Assembly (NCBI RefSeq): GCF_003932505.1
Contig: NZ_QZMU01000001.1
Coordinates: forward strand, 1,054,001 to 1,118,000
From: Thiohalobacter thiocyanaticus
GTDB lineage: Bacteria; Pseudomonadota; Gammaproteobacteria; Thiohalobacterales; Thiohalobacteraceae
Length of the DNA stretch: 64,000 nucleotides
Reading direction: 5' to 3'
The translations under genes were made by a program, and so were the position numbers. The notes beneath the pieces were generated by a model. It had not been told where the DNA came from. It did no database searches and saw only the letters and a program-made list of their open reading frames with translations. This document shows, in pieces, positions 10,124 through 18,544 of the stretch; position 1 is the first letter of the stretch; the number at the start of each line of letters is the position of its first letter.

Positions 10124-10480
10124 TCACAACAGCCGGAAGGGTTCTTCGTCGGTCAGCTGCAGCAGCTGCTGGACGGCGGCCAGGCCGTCGCGGGCGAAGG
10201 CATCGATATCGTCCCAGGCGTCGTTGGCGGCGAACACCTGCGCCCCGTCGGGCAGAATCAGGCGCATGGCCCAGTGGCCCTTGTCACGGGCCTCCTGCGG
10301 GGCCGGCTCGCAGGTCAGGTACAGACCCGGCTCGGGATTGCCCTCGTGCACCACGGCCAGGATATAGCGATAGTCGTTGGCATCCCCGGTCTCGATGTCG
10401 CCCAGGATGGTCACCGAAAACTGGCCCAGCTGATAGCGCTGCCGGGGAATGGCGGTCTTGATGTCGGGTTTGTTGTCCAT
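10124..10480 (-). CDS. Conserved hypothetical protein
   Basis: The product is 118 residues with no membrane segment or signal peptide. The composition is acidic with a central beta-rich region (YRYILAVVHEGNPEPGLYLT). It lies directly upstream of the ferredoxin-reductase gene on the same strand, 14 bases apart, so the pair is likely cotranscribed. I do not recognise a family. The reading frame shows normal codon-position GC bias for this genome. Confidence 0.7.
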   Translation of the reverse strand: MDNKPDIKTAIPRQRYQLGQFSVTILGDIETGDANDYRYILAVVHEGNPEPGLYLTCEPAPQEARDKGHWAMRLILPDGAQVFAANDAWDDIDAFARDGLAAVQQLLQLTDEEPFRLL

Positions 10481-10640
10481 GCTTCATGCACCCTTGATTG
10501 CCTGACTATCATTGTAACGGATGCCCGGCGGCGACGAACCCCAAATACCTGCTTCATTATCGGGGTTAATGCGCACGCCCGGAGCGTGGGTTACACTTCA
10601 GAGCAGAGCCAGAAACGATCAACCCGGGAGGGCGAGACCG

Positions 10641-10880
10641 ATGCCGTACTACATCTATGACATCACCCAGGATACGACGGGGATCACCAGGAACCTGGAA
10701 TACCAGACTGAATTCGACTCCTTCCAGGAGGCGAAGAAATACGCCCGCAACCGCCGCGCCGAGCTGGGCCGGGACACGGACATCATGGTCAAGGTCATGT
10801 TCGCGCCGAACCAGCTCGAGGCCGAGGAACGGCTGATGGAGAAGCGCGAGAAGACCGTTGTCATGGAATGGGAGAAATAA
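10641..10880 (+). CDS. Conserved hypothetical 79-residue protein
   Basis: The ATG at 10641 has GGGAGGGCGAG upstream. The protein begins MPYYIYDI and continues with a charged helical region (FQEAKKYARNRRAELGRDTD) and a C-terminal helix. It resembles small proteins widespread in sulfur-oxidising and related gammaproteobacteria with no assigned role. The following gene starts 48 bases later on the same strand. Confidence 0.75.
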   Translation: MPYYIYDITQDTTGITRNLEYQTEFDSFQEAKKYARNRRAELGRDTDIMVKVMFAPNQLEAEERLMEKREKTVVMEWEK

Positions 10881-10928
10881 GCCGGGAAAACCGGCTTCGA
10901 TCACGGTTTCCGGGATCGACCCGCCGTT

Positions 10929-11390
10929 ATGGAAGAGGACGAATACCGCTCCACCTACGACGCCGTCAACCAGCGGCGCTGTGTCTTCGAGAAGGCCATC
11001 AATGCCCGCCACGTCGGCTGCGGCCAGATGCATCGTTTCTACCTGGCCGACCGCGAGGGGGTGGGCTGCCAGTCCGAGGCCGCCAACCAGCGTTGCATTG
11101 CCCTGCTGGAGCGGATGCGGCGTGATGCCCGCTTCGCCCTGCAACTCACCCATATCGGCGGCCCGCTGCCGCACAACAAGGAGATCCGGGTCCAGGTCGG
11201 CGGCCTGCTGGGCATCCAGTCATTGGTGCAACCGGAACGCGACGGCGCCGGAAAGGTGGACAACGCCTTCGACGTGATCAACCGCGCCGAGCAGCGCTAC
11301 GGCGCCGTCGACGCCATCCCCTTCAACGAGATCATGAAAGACATCAAGCAGTTCCAGGGCCGCAGCCGCCGGCGGGGAGATAAGAAATAA
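10929..11390 (+). CDS. Conserved hypothetical protein with several cysteines
   Basis: The product is 153 residues and soluble. Four Cys residues occur in the first 60 (QRRCVFEK, VGCGQMH, VGCQSE, NQRCIAL) together with a His, which could bind metal, though no CxxC spacing is present. The C-terminus is basic (RSRRRGDKK). It follows the 79-residue gene and is the last gene before the palindromic repeat at 11391. No function is recognised. Confidence 0.65.
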   Translation: MEEDEYRSTYDAVNQRRCVFEKAINARHVGCGQMHRFYLADREGVGCQSEAANQRCIALLERMRRDARFALQLTHIGGPLPHNKEIRVQVGGLLGIQSLVQPERDGAGKVDNAFDVINRAEQRYGAVDAIPFNEIMKDIKQFQGRSRRRGDKK

Positions 11391-11541
11391 AGAACGCCAC
11401 GGAATACACGGAAAGCACGGAAAATTTCATATTGCCTGGTCAGAACCTCGTAGGTCGGGTTAGCCCTTCGGGCTAACCCGACCTACATATGCTGGGACAG
11501 TTTATCTTTGTCCGTGCTTTCCGTGTATTCCGTGGCGCTTT
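11391..11541. repeat. Nested palindrome: ACACGG-type outer arms, perfect 16-bp inner stem
   Basis: The outer arms run ACGCCACGGAATACACGG (from 11394) and its partner ending at 11541. Inside, positions 11451-11485 form a perfect hairpin: 16 bases starting TAGGTCGGGTTAGCCC, a three-base loop and the exact complement. It lies between convergent genes. Confidence 0.95.
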
Positions 11542-11547
11542 TGAATA

Positions 11548-11931
11548 TCAATCAGAAGCCAGCGCCGCGCTGACTGCGGCTTCCAGTTCGGTCGCGTCGA
11601 TGGGAAAGGCCAGGGTGCGGAAGATGGGAAAGCGCGCCTCCACCCGTGCCAGCTGATGGGCGTATTCCTGTTCATAGAACACAATCACGCGCGTATCCGG
11701 CAGCCGTTGTACCACGGCCAGCAGGGTCTCCAGGCTGCTGGTACGGTCGCGGAAATCGGACTGGAAGTTGAACTCCGCCACGATCACCCGCGGCTGACGC
11801 TTGCGCGCCGCGGCCAGCGCCTTGCGCATGGAGCCCTCCACGACCACCTCGCAGCCCAGGCGCTGGTACAGGGGCGCGAAATTCGGGTAGCCGCCAAGCT
11901 CGATGATGGACAACAGGACTGGCTGGGTCAT
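11548..11931 (-). CDS. Response-regulator-receiver-like protein of unknown role
   Basis: The product is 127 residues with an alternating beta/alpha pattern (VLLSIIELGGY, then PRVIVAEFNF, then TRVIVFYEQEY) resembling a CheY-like fold. The usual phospho-acceptor Asp and acidic pair are not clear: the expected strand end reads VAEFN. It therefore looks like a degenerate receiver. No partner kinase or output domain is nearby. The family is conserved in gammaproteobacteria but unnamed. Confidence 0.6.
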   Translation of the reverse strand: MTQPVLLSIIELGGYPNFAPLYQRLGCEVVVEGSMRKALAAARKRQPRVIVAEFNFQSDFRDRTSSLETLLAVVQRLPDTRVIVFYEQEYAHQLARVEARFPIFRTLAFPIDATELEAAVSAALASD

Positions 11932-12001
11932 GGCTGGTGGGGGTCACTCGTCCGCCTTGGAAAGCGGACATTCTACCTGATCCTGCGCCGGCGCCGGACA
12001 G

Positions 12002-12799
12002 TCAGTCAGCGGCGCCCGGCCAGTTGATTTCCCGGGCGGTCAATTCGCCGATCAGGGTGCGGTGCAGCCCGCCCGGCGGCTGCGACGCGGCGGGGGCAAC
12101 GGGGATGCGGCCCGCCATCAGTTCGGCCAGGCGCTGGGGATAGCGCGGTTCCCGTTCCGGTTCGGCATAGCCGGCGGGGAACAGGGGCTGATTGGTCGCC
12201 AGGTCGTACTTGTCGGTCGCGCCCAGGGTATGCAGCATCTCGTGGGCGATCACCACATTGTTCTGTCCGGCGTAATCTCGGTCGGCATAGGCATTGACCA
12301 CGCCGATCAACCCCTTCTGCAGTCCCAGGGAATGCCTCAGACGCGGTGTCGTGCCGGGATCGTGATAGTTGACGAACATACGGATATCGGCCGGTGGATC
12401 CGCGGGATTGTCTGCCGCGCGCCAGGCCCAGAACCGCAGCCGCAGGCTCCACCACATCACCCGCAGGGGCTGTTCCGCCTGCGGCGGCAGCGGCGGAACC
12501 GCGTCGATTGCGCCGGCCAGCCGCACCACGAAAGGCTGTTGCAGCCTCACACCATGTTGCTGCGCCTGCTGCCGGAAATAGGCCTCGATATCGGCAAAGG
12601 CGGCGTCATCCAGCCCGGCGATGTAAGCCGCAGTCTGTTGTCGGCCATCGGCATTGATCGGATATACCGCCACCCACAGGGGGGCATCCCAGTCCGTGGT
12701 ACGCAGCCTGACCAGCCAGGCCTCGCCGGCCACGGCGGCCAGGACCACCAGCAACACGAAGATACGCAACGTGCGTACCAGCCCCTGTTCGCGTTTCAT
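12002..12799 (-). CDS. Membrane-anchored HExxH zinc-metallopeptidase-like protein
   Basis: The product is 265 residues from the ATG at 12799; the longer upstream frame adds a low-quality Arg/Pro-rich tail. A single N-terminal membrane segment spans ~8-28, with the rest outside the cytoplasm. HEMLHTLGATDKYD at 186-199 gives the zinc-binding His-Glu-x-x-His. An Asn-Tyr-His segment (VNYHDPG) lies earlier. The remaining ligand is not obvious. Proteolytic activity is inferred from the motif only; no substrate is suggested by neighbours. Confidence 0.7.
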   Translation of the reverse strand: MKREQGLVRTLRIFVLLVVLAAVAGEAWLVRLRTTDWDAPLWVAVYPINADGRQQTAAYIAGLDDAAFADIEAYFRQQAQQHGVRLQQPFVVRLAGAIDAVPPLPPQAEQPLRVMWWSLRLRFWAWRAADNPADPPADIRMFVNYHDPGTTPRLRHSLGLQKGLIGVVNAYADRDYAGQNNVVIAHEMLHTLGATDKYDLATNQPLFPAGYAEPEREPRYPQRLAELMAGRIPVAPAASQPPGGLHRTLIGELTAREINWPGAAD

Positions 12800-12987
12800 T
12801 CCGATCTCATGCCTGTCCCATTGCCCCAGCGGCGCCGGACGGGGTGGCCGGGTTCGTCCCGGAATACCCCACCGACAATGGGTTGATCGGCCCCTGCCGG
12901 GCTTTCTGAAACTGGAATTCGGTCCGGCTTCGCGGCACACTCGACGGTGTAGAGACCAGGAACCTGAGCGCACGCCGCAATCCGATC

Positions 12988-13371
12988 ATGACCAACCGCG
13001 ACCAATGGCAACAGCTGGATGAGGAGCAGTACCGGGTGGCACGCTGCGGCGGCACCGAGCGCCCCTTCACCGGCAAGTACTGGGACCACAAGGGCGACGG
13101 CACCTATGTGTGCGTATGCTGCCGCGCCCCCCTGTTCGATTCCCGCCACAAGTACGACTCGGGCAGCGGCTGGCCCAGTTTCTGGCAGCCGGCCGAGGGC
13201 GCCGACATCGCCGAACTGACCGACACCAGCCACGGCATGGCCCGCACCGAGGTGCGTTGCGGCAACTGCCAGGCCCACCTGGGCCATGTCTTCCCCGACG
13301 GCCCGCCGCCGACGGGGCTGCGCTACTGCATCAATTCTGCCTCGCTGGATTTCAGCCCGCGCGGCGGCTGA
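12988..13371 (+). CDS. msrB: Peptide-methionine (R)-S-oxide reductase MsrB
   Basis: The product is 127 residues, usual for a single-domain Msr[12 protein letters not shown] (21-31) and SGSGWPSF (58-65) are family signatures. The catalytic Cys114 sits in RYCINSASL. Two CxxC pairs (Cys42/Cys45 and Cys91/Cys94) are zinc ligands. The position often occupied by a resolving Cys is Ser60, so recycling probably uses another Cys or thioredoxin directly. It repairs oxidised methionine in proteins in the cytoplasm. Confidence 0.97.
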   Translation: MTNRDQWQQLDEEQYRVARCGGTERPFTGKYWDHKGDGTYVCVCCRAPLFDSRHKYDSGSGWPSFWQPAEGADIAELTDTSHGMARTEVRCGNCQAHLGHVFPDGPPPTGLRYCINSASLDFSPRGG

Positions 13372-13388
13372 GTTCGACATTGCGGCAA

Positions 13389-13525
13389 TTAACGCAGAGG
13401 ACGCAGAGATGTATAATGTAGGTCGGGTTAGCGTAGCGTAACCCGACAGCCCGCGGCATGTTGGGTTACGGTGCCACGCACCTAACCCAACCTACAGAAT
13501 CTTTGCGCCTCTGTCCTCTGCGTTC
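13389..13525. repeat. Nested palindrome, CGCAGAG type with GTAGGTCGG core
   Basis: The outer arms are AACGCAGAGGACGCAGAG (from 13391) and its counterpart ending at 13525. The inner arms are GTAGGTCGGGTTAG (13418) and the slightly diverged CTAACCCAACCTAC ending 13495. The junction is convergent (msrB and the slyD-like gene). Confidence 0.9.
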
Positions 13526-13528
13526 CCA

Positions 13529-14065
13529 TCACCGTCCTGACCAGTCCCCCTCCGCCGGCGGGAAGGCATAGCCGGCCTCCAGCTCCTCCGGCGTGGCATC
13601 ACGGATATCCAGTATCTCCAGCACGAAGCGCAGGTCGCGTCCGGCCAGGGGGTGATTGCCCTCGACCGTGACGGTGTCGCCCTCCATTGCGGTGACGGTG
13701 AAATCCAGGCTGCCGCCCTCGGGGGATTCGCCCTCCAGCCGCGCGCCGACGTAACGCGCCTCCTCGGGGATTTCCGTCGCCGGCACGGCCAGGCACAGGG
13801 CCGGGTCGTAGCGGCCGTAGGCCTCGTCGGCCGTCAGTTCCACCTCCATCTTGGCATCCACGCCGAGGCCTTCCAGCGCCTGTTCCACCTTCGGGAAGGC
13901 GCCGCCGTAGCCGCCGTGCAGGTAATAGAGGTCGTCGTCGTAGGCCAGCGCCTGCTCCGAGTCCTGCTCGAATACCGCATAGCGCAGCCGCACCACCTTG
14001 TCCTTCACCACACTCTGGTAGTTACGCCGCTTGACGAAATGCAGGGTCTTGGAATCCTCACTCAT
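13529..14065 (-). CDS. FKBP-type peptidyl-prolyl isomerase, SlyD-like
   Basis: The product is 178 residues from the ATG at 14065, which overlaps the fbpC stop (ATGA), so translation is probably coupled. The order of segments is that of SlyD: an N-terminal FKBP strand (VVRLRYAVFEQD), an insert-in-flap domain (~80-130, containing ADEAYGRYDP) and the closing LEILDIRDATPEELE. The His/Cys-rich metal-binding tail of E. coli SlyD is absent; the C-terminus is AEGDWSGR. A folding role for the iron-transport operon is inference from the coupling. Confidence 0.85.
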   Translation of the reverse strand: MSEDSKTLHFVKRRNYQSVVKDKVVRLRYAVFEQDSEQALAYDDDLYYLHGGYGGAFPKVEQALEGLGVDAKMEVELTADEAYGRYDPALCLAVPATEIPEEARYVGARLEGESPEGGSLDFTVTAMEGDTVTVEGNHPLAGRDLRFVLEILDIRDATPEELEAGYAFPPAEGDWSGR

Positions 14066-15120
14066 GTTGTCTGCCTTTCCTGTCGGAACATGACCAGATG
14101 ATCGATCTCCAGCCGGATGCCGATGGCCTCGCCGATGGCGTGATCGTGATGACTGGGTGCGAAACACAGTATCCGGGTGCCGGTATGCAGCTCCAGGGTG
14201 TAGAGAAACTCGGCGCCACGAAAGGCCTTCTCCACCACCCGCGCCCGCAGCTCGCTGTCGTCGTCGTGCTGGATGTCGTCGGGACGCACCAGCAGGTCCA
14301 CCTTGCAGCCCGGCGCGCAGCCCTCGGGGATACGCCCGGGAATGATGCCCAGCTCGGAGTTCACGTGCTGCTCGTTGAGCACCTCACCGGTGAGAATCGC
14401 GCCCTGGCCGATGAAATCGGCCACGAAACGGTTGGCCGGGCGGTGATAGAGATTGTAACCGCTGTCCCACTGCATCAGCCGGCCCTGGTTGATCACCCCG
14501 ATCTCGTCGGCCATGGCGAAGGCCTCGTACTGGTCATGGGTGACCAGGATCGCGGTGATCGCCTCCTGCTTGAGAATGCCGCGCACCTCGCGCGCCAGCT
14601 GCTCGCGCAGTTCGGCGTCCATGCTGGAGAAGGGCTCGTCCAGCAGCAGCAGTTCGGGCCGCGGGGCGATGGCCCGGGCCACGGCGATGCGCTGCTGCTG
14701 CCCGCCCGATAACTGGTGCGGCCAGGCCGAGGCATAGCCGGGCATGCCGACCAGTTCCAGCAGTTCGCGCACCCGCGTCCGTCGTTCGCGCTCGGACAGG
14801 TGCCGCAGGCCGAAGGCGATGTTGCCGGCCACGGTCAGATGCGGGAACAGGGCGAAGTCCTGGAATACCATGCCCACCCGGCGCTGTTCCGGCGGCAATG
14901 CCCAGCCGCTGTGACTGACCACCTGGCCGCGCAACCGGATCTCGCCGGAGCTCAGCAGCTCGAAGCCGGCAACGGCACGCAGCAGCGTGGTCTTGCCGCA
15001 GCCGCTGGGGCCGAGCAGACAGCCGATGCTGCCCGTCTCCAGCGCAAACGAGACCTGCTTGACGACCGGGATGTCGTCATAGGCCAGGACACAGTTTTCG
15101 ACTTCGAGCAGTTCAGGCAT
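14062..15120 (-). CDS. fbpC: Iron(III) ABC transporter ATP-binding protein FbpC
   Basis: The product is 352 residues from the ATG at 15120, overlapping the permease stop by 8 bases. Walker A is GPSGCGKT (37-44), the Q-loop lies in VFQDFALFP, the signature is LSGGQ (137-141) and Walker B is LLLLDEPFSSMD (157-168). A C-terminal ~120-residue TOBE-type regulatory domain follows (VDLLVRPDDI). Length and order fit the FbpC/CysA group. It powers ferric iron import with FbpB. The operon is under a Fur-box promoter upstream of fbpA. Confidence 0.93.
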   Translation of the reverse strand: MPELLEVENCVLAYDDIPVVKQVSFALETGSIGCLLGPSGCGKTTLLRAVAGFELLSSGEIRLRGQVVSHSGWALPPEQRRVGMVFQDFALFPHLTVAGNIAFGLRHLSERERRTRVRELLELVGMPGYASAWPHQLSGGQQQRIAVARAIAPRPELLLLDEPFSSMDAELREQLAREVRGILKQEAITAILVTHDQYEAFAMADEIGVINQGRLMQWDSGYNLYHRPANRFVADFIGQGAILTGEVLNEQHVNSELGIIPGRIPEGCAPGCKVDLLVRPDDIQHDDDSELRARVVEKAFRGAEFLYTLELHTGTRILCFAPSHHDHAIGEAIGIRLEIDHLVMFRQERQTT

Positions 15121-16804
15121 GACCGGGTCGGGAGTGAGCGATGCTGCGACTGAGCAGGATGACCGGAATGATACCGGCCAGCACGATGGCCAGGGAAGCG
15201 CTGGCGGCATCGGCCAGGCGCTCGTCCGAGGCCAGTTCATAGGCACGCACCGCCAGAGTATTGAAGTTGAACGGGCGCAGGATCAGGGTGGCCGGCAGCT
15301 CCTTGAGCACATCGACGAATACCAGCAGCAGGGCGGTGAGCAGGCTGCCGCGCATGATGGGCATGTGCACCCGGCGCAGCACCTCGCCCGGGCGGTAACC
15401 CATGGAGCGGGCGGCATCGTCCATGCTGAGCCGGATCTTGCCCAGCCCCGCCTCGACCGTCTGCAGCGATACCGCCAGGAAGCGCACCGTGTAGGCAAAC
15501 AGCAGCGCGGCCAGGGTGCCGGACAGCAGCAGGCCGGTGGAAACGCCGAAGCGCGCCCGCATCCAGCCGTCCAGGGTATTGTCGAAGGCGGCGAAGGGGA
15601 TCATCACGCCCACCGCGATCACGGTGCCGGGAACGGCATAGCCCATGCCGGCGACGCGTACCGCGCCCTGCACCAGCCAATTGCCGTGCAGGCGTTTGCC
15701 GTAGGCCATGAACAGGCCCAGCAGCAGGGCGATGAGGGCCGCGCTGCCGGCCAGCATCAGGCTGTGCCAGGTCAGTTGCAGGAATTCCGTCCCGAGCATT
15801 TCGGGCGCGGTGCGCAGCGCCCAGACCAGCAGCTGCCAGGCCGGCACCAGGAAACCGAACAGCAGCGGCACCAGGCACACCGCCAGTCCCACCGGCAGCT
15901 GCCAGCCCTGCAGCCGGTGGCGCGGCAAGCGGCGATAGCGGCTGGTGGTGTGATGATAACGGGCCTGACGCCGCGACCAGCGCTCGAGCAGAATCAGCAT
16001 GAAAACGAAACTCATCAACAGCGCCGACAGCTGGGCCGCAGCGCCCGGATCCCCCAGCCCGAACCAGGTGCGGAAGATACCGGTGGTGAAGGTGTTGACG
16101 CCGAAATACTGCACCGTGCCATAGTCGGCCAGGGTTTCCATCAGTGCCAGCGACAGACCGGTGATGACCGCGGGGCGGGCCAGCGGCAGGGCCACCCGGC
16201 TGAAGGTGCGCCAGGGACTGGCTCCGAGGGTGCGGCTGACCTCGAGCACGCACACCGACTGCTCCAGGAAGGCGGCCCGGGTGAGCAGATAGACATAGGG
16301 GTAGAGCACCAGCGACAGCATCACCACCGCTCCGCCCAGCGAACGCACCTGGGGGAACCAGTAATCGCCGTAGCCCCAGCCGGTCAGCTCGCGCAGGGTG
16401 CCCTGTACCGGCCCGGCGAAATCCAGCAGGCCGGTGTAGGTGTAGGCGATGATGTAGGCCGGAATGGCCATGGGCAGCAGCAACGCCCATTCGAAGACTC
16501 TGCGCCCGGGAAACTCGCAGGTGGTGGTCACCCAGGCCGTGGATACTCCCAGCAGCAGGGTGCCGGCGCCGACGCCGAGCATCAGCAGCAGGGAATTGAC
16601 CACATAGTCCTGCAGCACGGTGGCCGCCAGGTGGCGCCAGACCTCACCGGCCGGCTCGAACACGAAGCTGAACACGGTGAGCACCGGCAGGGCGACGATC
16701 AGCGCCACCAGCAGCACGCCCGCGCGCCAGCCGCTGCTCAGCCAGTGCTGGCGGGAGGGTGTCGCCGGGACAGTCTGCGTCGTCGTGCCAGGGCCTGTTA
16801 ACAC
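15113..16804 (-). CDS. fbpB: Iron(III) ABC transporter permease FbpB
   Basis: The product is 563 residues with two homologous membrane halves of about six spans each and two EAA-type loops (LEVSRTLGASPWRTFSRV, then DDAARSMGYRPGEVLRRVH). This is the fused permease layout of FbpB/SfuB. The only plausible start is the GTG at 16804, and it lies inside the left arm of the 265 bp element at 16791-17055, so the first four codons come from that element. A later GTG would cut into the first membrane span. fbpA is 526 bases upstream rather than adjacent, because two repeats intervene. Confidence 0.92.
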   Translation of the reverse strand: MLTGPGTTTQTVPATPSRQHWLSSGWRAGVLLVALIVALPVLTVFSFVFEPAGEVWRHLAATVLQDYVVNSLLLMLGVGAGTLLLGVSTAWVTTTCEFPGRRVFEWALLLPMAIPAYIIAYTYTGLLDFAGPVQGTLRELTGWGYGDYWFPQVRSLGGAVVMLSLVLYPYVYLLTRAAFLEQSVCVLEVSRTLGASPWRTFSRVALPLARPAVITGLSLALMETLADYGTVQYFGVNTFTTGIFRTWFGLGDPGAAAQLSALLMSFVFMLILLERWSRRQARYHHTTSRYRRLPRHRLQGWQLPVGLAVCLVPLLFGFLVPAWQLLVWALRTAPEMLGTEFLQLTWHSLMLAGSAALIALLLGLFMAYGKRLHGNWLVQGAVRVAGMGYAVPGTVIAVGVMIPFAAFDNTLDGWMRARFGVSTGLLLSGTLAALLFAYTVRFLAVSLQTVEAGLGKIRLSMDDAARSMGYRPGEVLRRVHMPIMRGSLLTALLLVFVDVLKELPATLILRPFNFNTLAVRAYELASDERLADAASASLAIVLAGIIPVILLSRSIAHSRPGHA

Positions 16805-17055
16805 TAATCTAATCGTCTCTGTTGTGCCTGAAAAAGCGCCAATCGAGGCGCGAGGAGCGCAGTTTGGTCACTCCAAATAAGCGACGAGCAACGCCGAGTG
16901 GCGCTTTTTCAGGCGCAACCCATCGGGCTGGGGCTGATTTTCCGCCCAGCGGCGTTATCATTCGCTCATGTAGAATGACTACACCTCGCTCATTCTGCCT
17001 TGCTGGACGAAAAATCAGCCCCAGCAGAGGCGATTAGATTAGTGTTAACAGGCCC
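16791..17055. repeat. Three-way-junction element, copy A
   Basis: The outer stem is GGGCCTGTTAACACTA onwards (25 perfect base pairs, 16791-16815 with 17031-17055). Inside are two hairpins. Hairpin 1 has 20-base arms at 16822-16841 and 16899-16918 with one mismatch. Hairpin 2 has arms at 16927-16950 and 17002-17025 with two mismatches. The hairpin 1 interior contains GGCGCGAGGAGCG and GCGACGAGCAACGCCGAG. Copies B (21619) and C (25077) share spacing and interiors but not stem sequences. No ORF of note lies inside. The left arm carries the fbpB start codon. Confidence 0.95.
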
Positions 17056-17164
17056 TAGTCAAATGCGTGGCCCGCAAACAACGGCGGGGTGCCGTGCACC
17101 CCGCCTTGGAGAAATCCCCGGATGAGGATCGAGGTAAGCTTACCCATGAGAACCTGGGTCAGGA

Positions 17165-17325
17165 CCAAATGGCGCACTTACTTCAGCCGAACAACGCTCG
17201 TCATTGCGAGGAACGAAGTGACGCGGCAATCTCCAACCGGTCGATTCTGCAGTACGAGATTGCCACGCTGCGTTCATGCCCTTTCGGGTGCTCGCAATGA
17301 CGGCTAAGTAAGCACCATTCGGGGC
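17165..17325. repeat. Palindromic repeat, TCATTGCGAG type
   Basis: The arms CGTCATTGCGAGG (17198) and CTCGCAATGACG (ending ~17301) enclose GGCAATCTC and GAGATTGCC, which also pair. Flanking ACTTACTT and AAGTAAG extend the stem imperfectly. A second copy is at 26702-26806. This kind of repeat is common in many bacterial genomes. Together with copy A it fills the fbpA-fbpB gap. A 12-base palindrome GGTAAGCTTACC (17133-17144) lies between them. Confidence 0.9.
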
Positions 17326-17330
17326 AGGCC

Positions 17331-18368
17331 CTACTTCCAGCCCGCCCGGTCCATCAGCCGTACTGCCTCGGCATTATATTTCCCCAGAAGATGCAGGTCC
17401 AAATCATCGGCCTTGAAGCCGCCCCAGGCCTTGAGGGTGTCGCTGACCGGCACCGACTCACGCACCGGGTATTCGTGATTGACCTGGGCATACCAGGCCT
17501 GGGACTCGTCACTGGAGAGGAATTCCATCAACTGCACGGCGTTGTCCCGGTTTCCGGCGGCGGCGGTCAGGCCGATGCCGCTGACGTTGACGTGGGTGCC
17601 GCGGCCGTCTCCACTCCCTTCCTGGTTGGGCCAGAACACGGCCACCCGCCCGGCGGCTTCACGCTGCTCCTGATCGTCCTCATTGATCATCACGCCCAGG
17701 TAGTAGGTATTGATCACGGCGACATCACACTGGCCGGCCGCAGCTGCCAGCACCTGGTCACGGTCGCCGCCGATGGGCGGACGGGCGAAGTTGGCGACAA
17801 AATCCCGGGCCCAGGCCTCGGTCGCCTCGACCCCATGATGGGCAATCATGGAGGCGACCAGCGACTGATTGTAGATATTGCTGGAGGAGCGGATGCAGAC
17901 ACGGCCTTTCCACTTGGGATCGGCCAGCGCCTCGTAGGTCGAGAGTTCCCCGGGCTCGACCCGATCGGTGACATAGACAATGGGGCGCGCCCGCACCGAC
18001 AGGCCGAACCAGTAGCCCTCGGGATCGCGGTATTGCGCGGGGATACGCTCGTGCAGGGTGTCTGATTCGACCGGAGCCAGCACGCCGGCTTCCCTGGCCC
18101 GGTGCAACCGGCCGGCATCCGTGGTCAGCAGCAGGTCCGCGGGGCTGTTGCGGCCCTCGCTCTTCAGCCGCTGCAGCAGGGCGTCGGCCTTGCCGGTGAC
18201 CAGATTGACCTCGATCCCGGTCTGCTCGGAAAAGCGTTCCAGCAGGGGCTTGATCAGATTTTCCTGGCGCGCGGAGTAGAGATTGACCTCGGCGGCGAGC
18301 ACGGGCCCGGCCAGCAGCCAGGCGGACAGCATCGGAAGCAACCAATGTTTGAACGAGACAACGGACAT
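17331..18368 (-). CDS. fbpA: Periplasmic iron(III)-binding protein FbpA
   Basis: The product is 345 residues from the ATG at 18368, which has AGGGG 8 bases upstream; in-frame GTG and ATG codons 3 and 2 codons earlier are too close to that site. A signal peptide ends around AlaAlaGlu (residue 26). The mature start VNLYSARQENLIKPLLERF is the classic ferric-binding protein opening. Tyr222-Tyr223 in INTYYLGVM are the paired tyrosines that bind ferric iron in this family. It delivers iron to FbpBC. Expression is predicted to be repressed by Fur with iron (see 18408-18426). Confidence 0.95.
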   Translation of the reverse strand: MSVVSFKHWLLPMLSAWLLAGPVLAAEVNLYSARQENLIKPLLERFSEQTGIEVNLVTGKADALLQRLKSEGRNSPADLLLTTDAGRLHRAREAGVLAPVESDTLHERIPAQYRDPEGYWFGLSVRARPIVYVTDRVEPGELSTYEALADPKWKGRVCIRSSSNIYNQSLVASMIAHHGVEATEAWARDFVANFARPPIGGDRDQVLAAAAGQCDVAVINTYYLGVMINEDDQEQREAAGRVAVFWPNQEGSGDGRGTHVNVSGIGLTAAAGNRDNAVQLMEFLSSDESQAWYAQVNHEYPVRESVPVSDTLKAWGGFKADDLDLHLLGKYNAEAVRLMDRAGWK

Positions 18369-18407
18369 GTTCATCACCCCTGTACGACAGCATCAACAAA
18401 AGGAAAC

Positions 18408-18426
18408 GTTAACAATTATCATTTTC
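18408..18426 (-). promoter_or_regulatory. Fur box upstream of fbpA
   Basis: On the minus strand the site reads GAAAATGATAATTGTTAAC, which agrees with the 19-base Fur consensus at 15 positions. It covers the -10 hexamer of the fbpA promoter, so bound Fur would block transcription. Its position and the identity of the downstream operon support the call. Confidence 0.85.
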
Positions 18427-18443
18427 ATGGCGGTTCAATGCAA
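18415..18443 (-). promoter_or_regulatory. Sigma-70 promoter of fbpA
   Basis: Reading on the minus strand, TTGCAT (18438-18443) is separated by 17 bases from GATAAT (18415-18420). The -10 lies in the Fur box. Confidence 0.7.
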
Positions 18444-18544
18444 GCGTATCCGGCGCCCGCCCTGCACCCGCCGCAGTGACAATAAAGGAAATCCTTGCAA
18501 TTCTGCGGGTTGCGGTATCCGACCCGGTCGGACAGAATCCCGTC

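Noticed and set aside
16791-17055. Reading the three-way elements as complete insertion sequences
   Set aside because: None is long enough to encode a transposase and no open frame inside resembles one; target duplications are not evident.
17133-17144. Palindrome GGTAAGCTTACC between fbpA and fbpB
   Set aside because: It is a single 12-base palindrome between two repeats, with no second copy and no promoter near; probably chance or a repeat remnant.
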